A DNA stretch of 64,000 bases, taken from the NCBI RefSeq assembly GCF_014207235.1, contig NZ_JACHDA010000009.1:62001-126000 (forward strand), written 5' to 3'. The stretch comes from Sphingopyxis sp. JAI128 (GTDB lineage: Bacteria > Pseudomonadota > Alphaproteobacteria > Sphingomonadales > Sphingomonadaceae). Every line of letters starts with the position of its first letter. The stretch's first letter is position 1. The notes under the pieces are model-generated. The model ran no database searches. It saw only the letters and a program-made list of their open reading frames with translations, and had not been told where the DNA came from. Position numbers and translations under genes: made by a program. Shown in pieces: positions 42,845 to 53,045 of this stretch.

Positions 42845-43533
42845 CCCCGCCGCCGCGACGCCTGCTTACCCTCCGAGCCATTGCGGCGCTGGCGGTCGGG
42901 GCAGTCGTTGTGCAATGCGCGCCCGCGCAGGCCGAAAATGTGGTCAAACTGCCCGCCGCGGCGGTCGATCCCGCAGTCAAGGCGAAGCGCGCGACGGCGG
43001 TGTTGGCCGGCGGCTGTTTCTGGGGCGTTGAAGGGGTATTTTCGAACGTCAAAGGCGTGATTTCGGTCGAATCGGGCTATCATGGCGGCAGTGCGGCGAC
43101 CGCACGCTACGACCTGACCCACGACGGGACCTCGGGCCATGCCGAGGCGGTGCGCATCGTCTACGACCCGAGCCAGGTCAGCTACGGCAGCCTGCTTCGC
43201 ATTCTTTTTTCGGTGGTCGCCGATCCCACGCTGAAAAATCGGCAGGGCCCCGACGTTGGCTCGCAATATCGGGCCGCGATCGTGCCGATGGATGCGACGC
43301 AGCGGCGGGTCGCGACCGCCTATTTGGCGCAGATCGGTCGTGGTCGCTATTTCGCTAAACCGGTCGTCGTGCCGATCGAACGCTACAAGCGCTTCTATCG
43401 CGCCGAGACGAACCACCAGGATTTCATGCGCCGCAATCCGCGCAACGGCTATATCCTGCGCTGGGACGCGCCGAAGCTTGCGGCGCTGAAGCGGCTTTTC
43501 CCTGCCATGGCGCGCGCGGCCCCCGCCCCCTGA
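42841..43533 (+). CDS. msrA: Exported peptide methionine sulfoxide reductase A
   Basis: Repairs methionine-S-sulfoxide. The 230-residue product opens with a basic start and a hydrophobic segment ending APAQA, so it is exported, unlike the usual cytosolic MsrA. The active-site motif is GGCFWGVEGVF with Cys59. SGYHGG, HAEAVRIVYDP and FYRAETNHQDFM follow the family. The start overlaps the stop of the 35-aa peptide gene. It likely protects periplasmic proteins. Confidence 0.93.
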   Translation: MTPPPRRLLTLRAIAALAVGAVVVQCAPAQAENVVKLPAAAVDPAVKAKRATAVLAGGCFWGVEGVFSNVKGVISVESGYHGGSAATARYDLTHDGTSGHAEAVRIVYDPSQVSYGSLLRILFSVVADPTLKNRQGPDVGSQYRAAIVPMDATQRRVATAYLAQIGRGRYFAKPVVVPIERYKRFYRAETNHQDFMRRNPRNGYILRWDAPKLAALKRLFPAMARAAPAP

Positions 43534-43648
43534 GGATCCGCTACTGGTCGTGGCGGAAGAATCGTTCATCGCAAATCGCTGGTCGCCTGCGCCCGCCTGC
43601 GAGAGGGACGCCGTGGGATAATATAAAAATCGCGAGTGCGGGGTTTGA

Positions 43649-44794
43649 ATGAAGTTTGAGTATTCGGGCAGGGCGCTTCTCGCCGTGACGATGAGCGCGG
43701 CGGTGCTTGCCGGCTGCGTCAGCAGCGCCGCGATCGTGCCGCCGCCGCGTGCGCAGCAGCCGGCAGCCGCGCGCGGCTCCGCGGGCTCGGTAACTGTGCC
43801 GATCGGCCAGCCCGTGCGCTCGGCCATGCCTGCCCCGCGCGGCGTGATCGATCCAGGGTTTCGCCGCGCGCCGGACGGCCTCAACGACCGCCTGTTCAAT
43901 CTATGGCGCGCCTTTCCCGGCAAGACGGGCATTGCGGTGCAACGCATCGACGGCGAATGGACCTTGTCGCAGCGCGGCGACGAATTATTTCCACAACAGA
44001 GCGTTTCGAAGCTGTGGGTGGCGCTGGCGGTGCTCGATGCGATCGACCAGGGCCGGCTGCGCATGGATCAGCCGGTGCGCATCGGCCCAGAGGATTTGAC
44101 GCTGTTTCATCAGCCAATCGCCGCGCGTGTGCGCTCCGAAGGTTCGGTCAAGATGACCGTGCGCGAACTCATCGAAACCGCGATCACCCACAGCGACAAT
44201 ACCGCGAACGACAGCCTGCTGCGCACTGTCGGCGGTCCCGGCGCTGTTCGCGCCTTCATTTCGAAAATGAATCTGGGATCGATCCGCTTCGGCCCCGGAG
44301 AACGGCTGTTGCAGAGCGGCACAGCAGGACTGACCTGGCAGCAAAGCTATTCGATCGGGCGGAATTTCCAGGCAGCGCGCTCGGCGCTCGCGCCAGCGAC
44401 GCGCCGCGCGGCGATGGACAATTATTTGGCCAATCCCGTCGATGGCGCAAGCCCTTCGGCGATCGCGAGCGCGCTCACGCGGCTCGCGCGCGGGGCGCTG
44501 TTGTCGCCCGAGTCGACCGATTATCTGCTCGGCGTGATGAGCCGCACGAAGAGCGGTCCGAAACGTCTGAAGGCCGGCCTTCCCGCGGGTTGGACATTCG
44601 TTCACAAGACCGGGACGGGGCAGGATCTTAACGGTATGACCGCGGGCTACAACGATATCGGCATCGCGACCGCTCCGGACGGTACCCGCTATGCGATCGT
44701 CGTTATGCTGGGCAGCACGACGTCGAGCATTCCGTCGCGTATGGCGCTGATGCAAGCGGTGTCGGGCGCGGTCGCCGAATTTCACGGGAAATAG
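43649..44794 (+). CDS. Class A beta-lactamase-like serine hydrolase, lipoprotein
   Basis: A 381-residue protein with a lipobox at LAGC (Cys23) and a Pro/Ala-rich linker to about residue 70, so it is membrane-tethered in the periplasm. The penicillin-binding fold motifs are present: SVSK (Ser118, Lys121), SDN (182-184) and HKTGT near 319. In the omega loop GERLLQ puts Glu218 at the place of Glu166, but the usual ExxLN Asn is Gln. Between that point and KTG there is extra sequence compared with typical class A enzymes. It may be a weak beta-lactamase or a cell-wall hydrolase; resistance cannot be claimed from sequence. Confidence 0.82.
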   Translation: MKFEYSGRALLAVTMSAAVLAGCVSSAAIVPPPRAQQPAAARGSAGSVTVPIGQPVRSAMPAPRGVIDPGFRRAPDGLNDRLFNLWRAFPGKTGIAVQRIDGEWTLSQRGDELFPQQSVSKLWVALAVLDAIDQGRLRMDQPVRIGPEDLTLFHQPIAARVRSEGSVKMTVRELIETAITHSDNTANDSLLRTVGGPGAVRAFISKMNLGSIRFGPGERLLQSGTAGLTWQQSYSIGRNFQAARSALAPATRRAAMDNYLANPVDGASPSAIASALTRLARGALLSPESTDYLLGVMSRTKSGPKRLKAGLPAGWTFVHKTGTGQDLNGMTAGYNDIGIATAPDGTRYAIVVMLGSTTSSIPSRMALMQAVSGAVAEFHGK

Positions 44795-44798
44795 CGAT

Positions 44799-45104
44799 AT
44801 GAAGCCTCTGGTCCTGCTGCTGCTGTCGCTGTCGCTCGCCGGCTGCGCGACGCCGGAGACGCGCTTGCGCACCGGGCTCCACAATGCCGGTCTGTCGAAA
44901 GCGATGTCGGCCTGCATGGCCGAACGGATGGTCGATCGGCTGTCGCTGCTCCAACTCCGCCGGCTGTCGGCGCTCGGCAGCCTGAAGGACAGGCAGATCA
45001 CCGATCTGTCGCTCGCGCAGTTCCTGCATAAGGTCCGCGCGCTCAAGGATCCCGAAATTCTGACTGTCTCGACAAGCTCGGCGGCGCTCTGCGCGCTGCG
45101 CTGA
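44799..45104 (+). CDS. Hypothetical small lipoprotein (101 aa)
   Basis: [20 protein letters not shown] is a classic lipoprotein signal (LAGC). The mature part is helical ([20 protein letters not shown]) with one more Cys pair. It begins four bases after the beta-lactamase-like gene, so the two share a transcript and may act together at the cell envelope. No family recognised. Confidence 0.75.
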   Translation: MKPLVLLLLSLSLAGCATPETRLRTGLHNAGLSKAMSACMAERMVDRLSLLQLRRLSALGSLKDRQITDLSLAQFLHKVRALKDPEILTVSTSSAALCALR

Positions 45105-45232
45105 GGACGGGGGCTTCCGCTTTTGACGTCTCAATTATTTCTGGGAGCGGTAGGGGTAGCCTTGCCGCGCAACTTGTGCTTAGGCGGCGCCGATATCTCC
45201 CCGCTCCAGAGTCGAAAGGCCCGGCAGACCTC

Positions 45233-46441
45233 ATGAACATCCACGAATATCAGGCGAAAGAACTGCTCGCGAAATTTGGCGTCGCAGTGCCCAAGGGCAT
45301 CGCGGCTATGAGCGTCGAGGAGGCCGTCGCGGCGGCGAAGCAACTCCCCGGGCCGCTCTATGTCGTGAAGTCGCAGATCCACGCGGGCGGCCGCGGCAAG
45401 GGCAAGTTCAAGGAACTCGGCCCCGACGCGAAAGGCGGCGTCCGCCTCGCCAAGAGCCTCGAAGAGGTCGAGGCGCATGCCAAGGACATGCTCGGCAACA
45501 CGCTGGTGACGATCCAGACCGGCGAAGCCGGCAAGCAGGTAAACCGGCTCTACATTACCGACGGCGCCGACATTAAGAAGGAGTACTACCTCGCACTCCT
45601 CGTCGACCGCGCCACCAGCCGGATCGCGGTGGTCGCTTCGACCGAGGGCGGGATGGACATCGAAACCGTCGCGCACAACACGCCCGAGAAAATCCACACG
45701 ATCGTCATCGATCCCGCCACCGGGCTGATGCCGCACCACGGTCGTAGCGTCGCTGCGGCGCTCGAACTCGAAGGCGATCTTGCCAAGCAGGCCGCCAAGG
45801 TCCTTGCCGGCCTCTACAATGCGTTCCTCGTGACCGATGCCGAGCAGATCGAGATCAATCCGCTTGCCGTCTGCGAAGGCGCGAATGGCGACGAGTTGCT
45901 TGTCCTCGACGCAAAGCTCGGCTTCGACGGCAATGCGATGTTCCGCCACAAGGATATCGCCGAACTACGCGACCTGACCGAAGAAGATCCCGCCGAAGTC
46001 GAGGCGTCGGAATATGACCTCGCCTATATCAAGCTCGACGGCAACATCGGCTGCATGGTCAATGGCGCGGGCCTCGCGATGGCGACGATGGACATCATCA
46101 AGCTCAACGGCGCATTCCCGGCGAACTTCCTCGACGTCGGCGGCGGCGCTTCGAAGGAAAAGGTCACCGCGGCGTTCAAGATCATCCTGAAGGACCCGGC
46201 GGTCGAGGGTATCCTCGTTAACATCTTTGGCGGCATCATGAAGTGCGACATCATCGCCGATGGTATCGTCGCGGCGGCAAAGGAAGTGAATCTCTCGGTC
46301 CCGCTCGTCGTTCGCCTCGAAGGCACCAATGTCCAGCAGGGCAAGGACATCCTCGCCAATTCGGGCTTGCCGATAGTCGCGGCGAACGATCTCGGCGACG
46401 CGGCAAAGAAAATTGTCGCCGAGGTTGCCAAGGCGGCGTGA
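45233..46441 (+). CDS. sucC: Succinyl-CoA synthetase, beta subunit (ADP-forming)
   Basis: Citric-acid-cycle step making succinate and a nucleoside triphosphate. 402 residues starting [23 protein letters not shown]-grasp fold with [15 protein letters not shown], and a CoA-ligase domain with [16 protein letters not shown]. Starts upstream of 45233 are not supported. The alpha subunit gene sucD is not next to it; a repeat element and etfBA follow instead. Confidence 0.95.
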   Translation: MNIHEYQAKELLAKFGVAVPKGIAAMSVEEAVAAAKQLPGPLYVVKSQIHAGGRGKGKFKELGPDAKGGVRLAKSLEEVEAHAKDMLGNTLVTIQTGEAGKQVNRLYITDGADIKKEYYLALLVDRATSRIAVVASTEGGMDIETVAHNTPEKIHTIVIDPATGLMPHHGRSVAAALELEGDLAKQAAKVLAGLYNAFLVTDAEQIEINPLAVCEGANGDELLVLDAKLGFDGNAMFRHKDIAELRDLTEEDPAEVEASEYDLAYIKLDGNIGCMVNGAGLAMATMDIIKLNGAFPANFLDVGGGASKEKVTAAFKIILKDPAVEGILVNIFGGIMKCDIIADGIVAAAKEVNLSVPLVVRLEGTNVQQGKDILANSGLPIVAANDLGDAAKKIVAEVAKAA

Positions 46442-46453
46442 TAACAGATTAGA

Positions 46454-46631
46454 CCCTCTTCCCCAGAGGGAGAAGGTTGCGGAGACGAGCAAGCTTGCTC
46501 GCTAGTCGAAGCTGTGAGGGTAAGCGAGCCAAAAGGTTCGCGCTGAGCTCTGCTCCGCTCGCCCTCATCCAAGTCTGCCTAGTCGCCTGCGGCGATAAGG
46601 CTCCCTGTCCTTCTCCCCGCAAGGGAGAAGG
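46454..46631. repeat. Compact repeat element with inverted ends between sucC and etfB
   Basis: The left end reads CCCTCTTCCCCAGAGGGAGA and the right end contains the perfect hairpin CCTTCTCCC-5-GGGAGAAGG (46609-46631); the two ends match each other as inverted copies at about 16 of 23 bases. Inside is a 14-base perfect palindrome GAGCAAGCTTGCTC (46487-46500). This looks like a small non-coding dispersed (MITE- or REP-like) element. Copies elsewhere in the genome cannot be checked here. Confidence 0.5.
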
Positions 46632-46712
46632 TAACCGGGGACTGCTGGTTGACGTTTACGTAAACGCCAATTATGGCGCAGTGCACAATTTGCTGAGAGG
46701 AGCTTTGAGCCC

Positions 46713-47462
46713 ATGAAAATCCTCGTCCCCGTAAAACGGGTTCTCGATTATAACGTCAAGCCGCGGGTGAAGGCCGACGGTACGGGCGTCGATCTTGCCA
46801 ACGTCAAGATGTCGATGAACCCGTTCGACGAAATTGCGGTCGAAGAAGCGATTCGACTGAAGGAAAAGGGTGTTGCCACCGAGATCGTCGCCGTCAGCGT
46901 CGGTCCGGCGAAGGCGCAGGAAACGCTGCGCACCGCGCTTGCGATGGGCGTCGACCGCGCGATCCTCGTTCAGATCGATGATGAGGTTGAACCGCTGGCG
47001 GTCGCGAAGATCCTGAAGGCCATCGGCGACGCCGAGCAGCCCGGCCTCGTGATCCTCGGCAAGCAGGCGATCGATGGCGACAACAACCAGACCGGCCAGA
47101 TGCTCGCCGCGCTCACCGGCTGGGCGCAGGGCACCTTCGCCAGCGCGGTGAATGTCGAGGGCGATCATGTCAGCGTCACGCGCGAAGTCGATGGCGGCCT
47201 TGAGACGGTGAAGCTCAAGCTTCCCGCGATCGTCACCACCGACCTGCGTCTGAACGAGCCGCGCTATGCCTCGCTGCCGAACATCATGAAGGCGAAGTCG
47301 AAGCCGCTCGATACCAAAGCGCCCGCCGATTACGGCGTCGATACCGCGCCGCGCGTCAAGACGGTGAAGGTGTCCGAACCGCCCGTCCGCTCGGCCGGCG
47401 TCAAGGTCGCCGATGTCGATGAACTGGTTGCCAAGCTGAAGGCGATGGGAGTGCATTCATGA
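46713..47462 (+). CDS. etfB: Electron transfer flavoprotein, beta subunit
   Basis: Carries electrons from acyl-CoA and other dehydrogenases to the ubiquinone pool. 249 residues, [20 protein letters not shown] onward, with the EtfB pattern [18 protein letters not shown] and [20 protein letters not shown] near the AMP site. AGAGGAG precedes the ATG. Its TGA overlaps the etfA start. Confidence 0.96.
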   Translation: MKILVPVKRVLDYNVKPRVKADGTGVDLANVKMSMNPFDEIAVEEAIRLKEKGVATEIVAVSVGPAKAQETLRTALAMGVDRAILVQIDDEVEPLAVAKILKAIGDAEQPGLVILGKQAIDGDNNQTGQMLAALTGWAQGTFASAVNVEGDHVSVTREVDGGLETVKLKLPAIVTTDLRLNEPRYASLPNIMKAKSKPLDTKAPADYGVDTAPRVKTVKVSEPPVRSAGVKVADVDELVAKLKAMGVHS

Positions 47463-48388
47463 AAACGCTTGTTTGGGTCGAACATGACGGCAGCGCCGTC
47501 AAGGATGCCACGCTCGCCGCGGTGACCGCTGCCTCGAAGCTCGGCGAAGTCCACCTGCTCGTCGCCGGTGACGGCGTCGACGGCGTCGCCAAGGCCGCGT
47601 CGGAAATCGCCGGTGTCGGCAAGGTCCACGTCGCCGACAATGCCGCTTTCGGTCATAACCTGCCCGAAAATGTCGCGCCGCTCGTCGCGGAACTGATGGC
47701 CAGCCACGACGCGTTCGTCGCGCCCGCCACGACCACCGGCAAGAATATCGCGCCGCGCGTCGCCGCGCTGCTCGACGTGATGCAGATTTCGGAAATCCTG
47801 TCGGTCGAAGGTCCGAAGACCTTCACGCGTCCGATCTATGCGGGCAACGCGATCGCGACCGTCGAATCGTCGGATGCGAAGCTCGTCCTCACCGTCCGTG
47901 GAACCGCCTTCGAAAAGGCCGCCACTTCGGGCGGTTCGGGTGCGGTCGAGGCCGTTTCAGCGGGCGGCGATGCTGGTATCTCGAGCTTCGTCGGCGCAGA
48001 AATCGCCAAGCAGGATCGTCCCGAGCTTACCTCGGCGAAGATCATCGTGTCGGGCGGCCGCGCGCTCGGTTCGAGCGAGAAATATGAGGAAGTCATCGTC
48101 CCGCTCGCCGACAAGCTCGGTGCTGCGCTCGGTGCCAGCCGCGCTGCGGTCGATGCGGGTTATGTCCCCAACGACTATCAGGTTGGCCAGACCGGCAAGA
48201 TCGTTGCCCCCGAAGTCTATTTCGCGATCGGCATTTCGGGTGCGATCCAGCACCTTGCCGGCATGAAGGATTCGAAAACGATTGTCGCGATCAACAAGGA
48301 CGAAGACGCCCCGATCTTTCAGGTTGCCGACTTCGGCCTGGTCGCGGACCTGTTCAGCGCCGTGCCCGAACTGACTGGCAAGATCTAA
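47459..48388 (+). CDS. etfA: Electron transfer flavoprotein, alpha subunit
   Basis: Binds FAD and pairs with EtfB. 309 residues; the C-terminal FAD domain shows [20 protein letters not shown], then [20 protein letters not shown] and [20 protein letters not shown], with [15 protein letters not shown] near the end. Normal length. The ATG overlaps the etfB stop by four bases. Confidence 0.96.
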   Translation: MKTLVWVEHDGSAVKDATLAAVTAASKLGEVHLLVAGDGVDGVAKAASEIAGVGKVHVADNAAFGHNLPENVAPLVAELMASHDAFVAPATTTGKNIAPRVAALLDVMQISEILSVEGPKTFTRPIYAGNAIATVESSDAKLVLTVRGTAFEKAATSGGSGAVEAVSAGGDAGISSFVGAEIAKQDRPELTSAKIIVSGGRALGSSEKYEEVIVPLADKLGAALGASRAAVDAGYVPNDYQVGQTGKIVAPEVYFAIGISGAIQHLAGMKDSKTIVAINKDEDAPIFQVADFGLVADLFSAVPELTGKI

Positions 48389-48400
48389 AAGTCTGCCCAT

Positions 48401-49759
48401 ATGGCCGGCAATCATCCCGGGGTGCCCGGACTGGGCGACGCGCCGTTTAACGCCGGTGGTCGCCGGTCCGCACGCCCCGGACCCGGCCGCGAAACGGGCG
48501 ATGACGAGAATGGCGTCGGCGAAGACGACGTCCACGGTCGCGCTCTCATTCTCGCGAGCGTCGCGCGCGATGCACGGCTCAACCAGAAATTCCTGCTGCT
48601 GATCACGCTGTCGGCGGCGATCGCGACGCTGGGCCTGCTTCAGGGATCGGCGGCGGTCGTCATCGGCGCGATGCTCGTATCGCCGCTGCTCGGCCCGATC
48701 ATGGGGGTCGGCTTCGGCCTCGCGACGCTCGAAAGCAATCTTATCAAACGATCGCTGATCACCATGGCGGCGGGCATGGCGGTTGCCGTGCTCGTCGCGA
48801 TGTTGATCATCTGGCTGTCGCCAATCAACGACGTCACCCCCGAACTACGCGCCCGGACGCAGCCGACCCTGCTCGACCTCGGCGTCGCAGTCGTAGGCGG
48901 CATTGCCGGCGTCTACGCGATCATGCGCAAGCTGTCGGGGGTGATGGTCGGCGTTGCGATCGCGACAGCGCTCGTTCCGCCGCTCTCGACTATCGGCTTC
49001 GGTCTAGCGACCGGCCGCTTCGATTTCGCGCTTGGTTCGGCGCTGCTCTTCCTCACCAACACGCTCGCCATCGCTTTCGCAGCGACGATCGTCGCGCGCG
49101 TCAACCGTTTCGGGCCGTCGCTGACCGCGCAGCATACGATGATGCAGGTCGCGGGGATTGTCGTGACGCTGGGCATATTGTCGATCCCGCTTGCGCTCTC
49201 GCTCAACGCCATCGTCCGCGAGATCGGCGCGCGCAACGCGGTGCAAACCGAACTCGACCGGTTGCTCGACCCCAGCGACCGCGTGGACAGCCTCAATGTG
49301 CGGATGGACGGCGAGGATGTTTCAGTCGATGGCGTCGTGCTGGTCGATCAATATGCCGCGCAGCTCAATCCCGACCTGGCGCGGCAGGTCCAACGCAAGC
49401 TCAAGCGTTCGGTGCGGGTCAACATCGTCCAGCTCCGGCAACAGACCAACGCCGCTGCGCAGGTCGAGGAACAGTTGAACCGCCGCGTCACGACACTCGA
49501 ACAGCGCGAGGGTGACAGCCGCGACATCATCGCGGGGCTCACCGTCGGCGAGTTGGTGCCGCGCGAGCGGGTGCTGGTTGACGCGCAGGCGCGCCGCGTC
49601 GTTGTCCAACGCGACCGCGAGGCGGAAGGCGAACAGGTCGCGGCCGCGATCGACCGCATCATGTCGTCGGTGCAGGCGAACTATCCGCAATGGCTGATCC
49701 AGAATGGCGTGCTGACGGTAGCGGAAGCGCCGGCTGCGGAAGCGCCTGCGGCCGAATAA
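48401..49759 (+). CDS. DUF389 membrane protein
   Basis: A 452-residue inner-membrane protein. After a soluble Gly/Asp-rich start there are about six hydrophobic segments with the DUF389 marks GLLQGSAAVVIGAMLVSPLL, GVMVGVAIATALVPPLSTIG and LLFLTNTLAIAFAA. The C-terminal third is a long soluble, partly coiled domain (QVEEQLNRRVTTLEQREGDS) ending in Ala/Glu repeats. Function of the family is not established. It follows etfA by 12 bases but is probably unrelated. Confidence 0.88.
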   Translation: MAGNHPGVPGLGDAPFNAGGRRSARPGPGRETGDDENGVGEDDVHGRALILASVARDARLNQKFLLLITLSAAIATLGLLQGSAAVVIGAMLVSPLLGPIMGVGFGLATLESNLIKRSLITMAAGMAVAVLVAMLIIWLSPINDVTPELRARTQPTLLDLGVAVVGGIAGVYAIMRKLSGVMVGVAIATALVPPLSTIGFGLATGRFDFALGSALLFLTNTLAIAFAATIVARVNRFGPSLTAQHTMMQVAGIVVTLGILSIPLALSLNAIVREIGARNAVQTELDRLLDPSDRVDSLNVRMDGEDVSVDGVVLVDQYAAQLNPDLARQVQRKLKRSVRVNIVQLRQQTNAAAQVEEQLNRRVTTLEQREGDSRDIIAGLTVGELVPRERVLVDAQARRVVVQRDREAEGEQVAAAIDRIMSSVQANYPQWLIQNGVLTVAEAPAAEAPAAE

Positions 49760-49850
49760 CCAGCCGCAGACCTATTCGGGTTGACCAGCCGCGCCCGATC
49801 GCATGGGATGGGCGCCCATCGGCGAGCGATGGCGGGCAGGGGGAGACTCT

Positions 49851-51131
49851 ATGGGCGGCAAGCGATTGGCACTGGCGATGATGATGGCGTGCGCGGGCGT
49901 CGCGATTGCACCGCCGCTTTCACATGCGCGGACCGCACCCGCCCAAGTGGTGAAAATCGACAAGGCGCGGATCGACGCCGCGCTTCAGGCGATGGTCGCC
50001 GACGGTCGCGCCGCCGGCACGTCGGCCTTGATCTGGCAGGACGGGCGCGAGGTCTATTTTGGCGCGGCGGGCATGGCCGACAGCGCGGCGAAGCGCCCGA
50101 TGCGCCGCGATGCGATCGTTCAGATCTATTCGATGACCAAGCCCGTCACTGGCGTCGCGCTGATGCAGCTGTGGGAGGCTGGAAAATTCCGCCTCGACGA
50201 TCCGCTCGCCAAATATCTACCTGAATATGCGGATATGCGCGTCTATGCGGGCAAGGATGCGGCGGGTCGGCCGCAGACTGTGGCGGCTGCGCGCCCGATC
50301 AGCGTGCGCGACATAATGCGTCACACGGCGGGCTTCGCCTATGGCGCGGGGCCGACGCCCGCGCACGACGCCTATGTCGCCGCCGACCCGCTTGCGCTGA
50401 CGATCCCGCTATCCGAGGCGAGCAGGCGCCTCGCCACAGTGCCGTTGCTCTATCAGCCGGGCGCGCAGTGGGAATATAGCATCGCGGTCGATGTGCAGGC
50501 GGCACTTGTCGAGAAACTGTCGGGTGAGCGCTTCGCCGACTATGTTCGCGCCAATATTTTGCAGCCGCTGGGGATGGCCGACACCGCGTGGCGCCAGCCC
50601 GATGCGCGGCTGGCGCGCTTCGCGGCGATGAATGTGAAGAAGGAGGGCAAGCTGGTTCAGCAATCGGCGGCCGAGGCGCAGACGCTGAATTTTCGCGATC
50701 ATGCGCTGACTCCCGGCGGCTTCGGCCTCGCTTCGACGCTTGACGATTATTCGCGTTTCGCGCGTATGCTGCTGGGCAAGGGCGAACTCGACGGCGTGCG
50801 CATTCTCAAATCCTCCACGGTCCAGCTGATGGCGACCGATCAGCTCGATCCCGCCATCACCGAGCGCGCATGGTTGCCGAGCAAGGGCGCGGTCGGCTTC
50901 GGCTTCGATTTCGCGGTACGCAAGTCACCACCGCAAAGTCCGGAAGAGAATCGCGGTGCGACCGGCGAGTATTTCTGGGACGGCGCCGCTTCGACCCTGT
51001 TCTGGGTCGATCCGGCCAACAAGCTGACCGCGGTCTTCTTCGTCCAGACGATGCCTTATGACGGCACGCTCCACCGCGATTTCCGGGCGGCGGTCTACGG
51101 ACCGGATTATCGGGGACCCGCGGGCGACTAG
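49851..51131 (+). CDS. Serine hydrolase, beta-lactamase (class C) family
   Basis: A 426-residue exported protein; ATG 49851 follows GGGGGAG and opens a signal peptide ending SHA. The nucleophile motif is SMTK in IYSMTKPVTGVALMQLWEAG, with a likely Tyr in WEYSIAVD and HTAGFAYG, as in the class C/EstB branch. Such proteins are esterases or D-aminopeptidases more often than true lactamases. No partner genes point to a substrate. Confidence 0.87.
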   Translation: MGGKRLALAMMMACAGVAIAPPLSHARTAPAQVVKIDKARIDAALQAMVADGRAAGTSALIWQDGREVYFGAAGMADSAAKRPMRRDAIVQIYSMTKPVTGVALMQLWEAGKFRLDDPLAKYLPEYADMRVYAGKDAAGRPQTVAAARPISVRDIMRHTAGFAYGAGPTPAHDAYVAADPLALTIPLSEASRRLATVPLLYQPGAQWEYSIAVDVQAALVEKLSGERFADYVRANILQPLGMADTAWRQPDARLARFAAMNVKKEGKLVQQSAAEAQTLNFRDHALTPGGFGLASTLDDYSRFARMLLGKGELDGVRILKSSTVQLMATDQLDPAITERAWLPSKGAVGFGFDFAVRKSPPQSPEENRGATGEYFWDGAASTLFWVDPANKLTAVFFVQTMPYDGTLHRDFRAAVYGPDYRGPAGD

Positions 51132-51185
51132 ATTTGTCATATATCGGTCATCGACACGCGCTTGAGCGGGTCCGAGGAGTTTCCG

Positions 51186-52181
51186 ATGTCGCAGACCGAT
51201 AAACGCCGCCTGCTCGCCGAAGGCCTCGCCGCGGGCGAGGACGATGCCGCGCTCCATGCGCGGCTCGTCGCCGCCGGTGTGTCGGCGGCGGCGGCAAAAT
51301 ATGAGGTCGACCGGCTGGCGAAGGACCCGATGGCAGCGATGCTGCGGCGGCAGGCTGCCCGCACGGCGAAGCAGGGCTGGCTGCTCGACAACCAGCAGCG
51401 GCTCGCGCTCGAAGCCGATGGCGGCTTTGCGCTCGATACGCTGGAGCGGCCCGATCCCGATCATTTCTATCGCCATTATTATGAGGCGAACCGGCCGGCC
51501 AAGATCGCCGGGCTCGTCGAGCGTTGGCCCGCACTGGCGCGCTGGTCGCTCGACCATTTCGCACGGGTTTCGGGCGACGCGATCGTCGAGGCGCAGGTCG
51601 AGCGCGAAAGCGATCCCGATTATGAGCTTGCAAAGGACGACCACCGCCGCCTCGTCCGCTTCGTCGACCTGATCGACTGGCTCCGCAAGGACGAAGCGAG
51701 CAACGACATATACCTCACCGCCTATAACAGCGGGGCTAACGCCGCGGCGCTGGCGCCCTTGTGGGACGATATGGCACCGATCGACCTGCTTGACGGGACG
51801 CGGACGCGCGACGGCTTTTTCTGGCTGGGCCCGAAGGGCACGCTTACGCCCTGGCACCACGATCTCACCAACAACCTGCTCGTGCAGGTGGTCGGACGCA
51901 AGCGGGTGCGGATGGCGCCGCCCTGGGCGTTCGCGCGGATGCGCAACAGCCGCCACTGTTTCTCCGACTGGGGCAATGACGTGCTGCCGGCCGGTACTGG
52001 CGATACGGGGACGCCGCCGGTACTCGAAACGATCATCGGTCCCGGCGAGGCGATTTTCCTGCCCGTCGGCTGGTGGCATCAGGTCGAAGCGCTCGACCTG
52101 TCGGCGAGCATGAGCTTTACCAGCTTCCGCCGCCCCAATGCACATGTCGAGGATTATGCCTCTTACGGTGCCATAGGTTGA
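51186..52181 (+). CDS. Cupin-like (JmjC/FIH type) 2-oxoglutarate oxygenase
   Basis: A 331-residue protein starting MSQTDKRRLLAEGLAAGEDD after GAGGAG. The N-terminal 60 residues are helical; then comes a cupin_8 domain with the iron-binding motif in GTLTPWHHDLTNNLLVQVVG (His-x-Asp) and the distal His in FLPVGWWHQVEAL. This is the FIH/JMJD-like group, which hydroxylates protein or peptide side chains. It is not next to an obvious target. Confidence 0.85.
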   Translation: MSQTDKRRLLAEGLAAGEDDAALHARLVAAGVSAAAAKYEVDRLAKDPMAAMLRRQAARTAKQGWLLDNQQRLALEADGGFALDTLERPDPDHFYRHYYEANRPAKIAGLVERWPALARWSLDHFARVSGDAIVEAQVERESDPDYELAKDDHRRLVRFVDLIDWLRKDEASNDIYLTAYNSGANAAALAPLWDDMAPIDLLDGTRTRDGFFWLGPKGTLTPWHHDLTNNLLVQVVGRKRVRMAPPWAFARMRNSRHCFSDWGNDVLPAGTGDTGTPPVLETIIGPGEAIFLPVGWWHQVEALDLSASMSFTSFRRPNAHVEDYASYGAIG

Positions 52182-53045
52182 CCGATTTTCCCGAGCGATC
52201 CAATAGGTTTGAAAAGGGGTTCACCCCGGGGTCTCTCGAAGACGGCACGGCGGCCCTGGTGCTCTCCGGTGGCCTGTGGATCGCCGGCTAACGGCAGATA
52301 TCAGGGGCTGGTTCACTTCCGTCCGATCGTCGGCGAGCAGGGCAAGCCCCGAAGCTGTCATATACAGCAATCCACGCGGCCAAAGGCGTTCGACGATGCG
52401 GTGTGCCGGGGATGATGGAGCGCGCGCAGTTCGAGCCCGCGCTGGAACCGTCTCGTCTCGACGCCGCCGACCGCGCCATGCAGGTCGGTGGCGGCATCGG
52501 ATACCCGCGCCCCAAACCCCTCCAACATATGTATCGACACCACCCGCACCTTAGCGTGGCGGCTACGCGGTCATTCCAAAGGTCAGGAAAGGTCAGCCTT
52601 GTGCAGCCCCCATTTGTCGCGCTCGGCGGTGAGGCCGCGTCCGGTTCGTGCGCGCATCCATAAGCCGGGAAACGCATGCTTTTGCCGACATGGAGAAAGA
52701 GCCGGGACGAAGGCTGGCACGGCTGGATAATGTAGGAAAGGCCTTTTTTGCAGGCGTCGGATTTGGGGACCTCACGCCATCAGCCCCTCCGTCAGCGCTG
52801 CGCGCTGCCACCTCCCCATGGCTTCGCCACAGGGAGGAGCGAACGGCAGTTTGCCGTCGCTGTGCGAAGTTGTCTGATACGCAGCGTCCATGTCCCGTCG
52901 ATGCAGGTCCTTCCCCCTTACCGGCATGGGTCTCCCGCATATTTTTCCGGATCCTGTCACGCGCCGCAGCTTGCTTGACCAAAAGTTTCAGGTTGCTACT
53001 CATCTTCGACATAAAGAAAGCAACGATTCCCGGAGATGATGCCCG
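52182..53045. other. 864-base gene-free stretch with inverted repeats
   Basis: No open frame here has a ribosome site and a plausible product. It contains a hairpin at 52811-52837 (CCTCCC ... TGGC-TTC-GCCA ... GGGAGG) of the type scattered between genes in sphingomonads, and the promoter and ribosome site (GGAG at 53033) of the acyl-CoA synthetase gene. It may be a graveyard of old repeats. Confidence 0.5.
52811..52837. repeat. Intergenic hairpin repeat
   Basis: CCTCCC and GGGAGG form the outer stem and TGGC/GCCA the inner stem around a TTC loop. Resembles REP-like elements; copy number unknown. Confidence 0.45.

Noticed and set aside
43649..44794. Calling a beta-lactam resistance gene
   Set aside because: Core motifs are present but the omega loop deviates and the family includes cell-wall enzymes; sequence alone does not show resistance.
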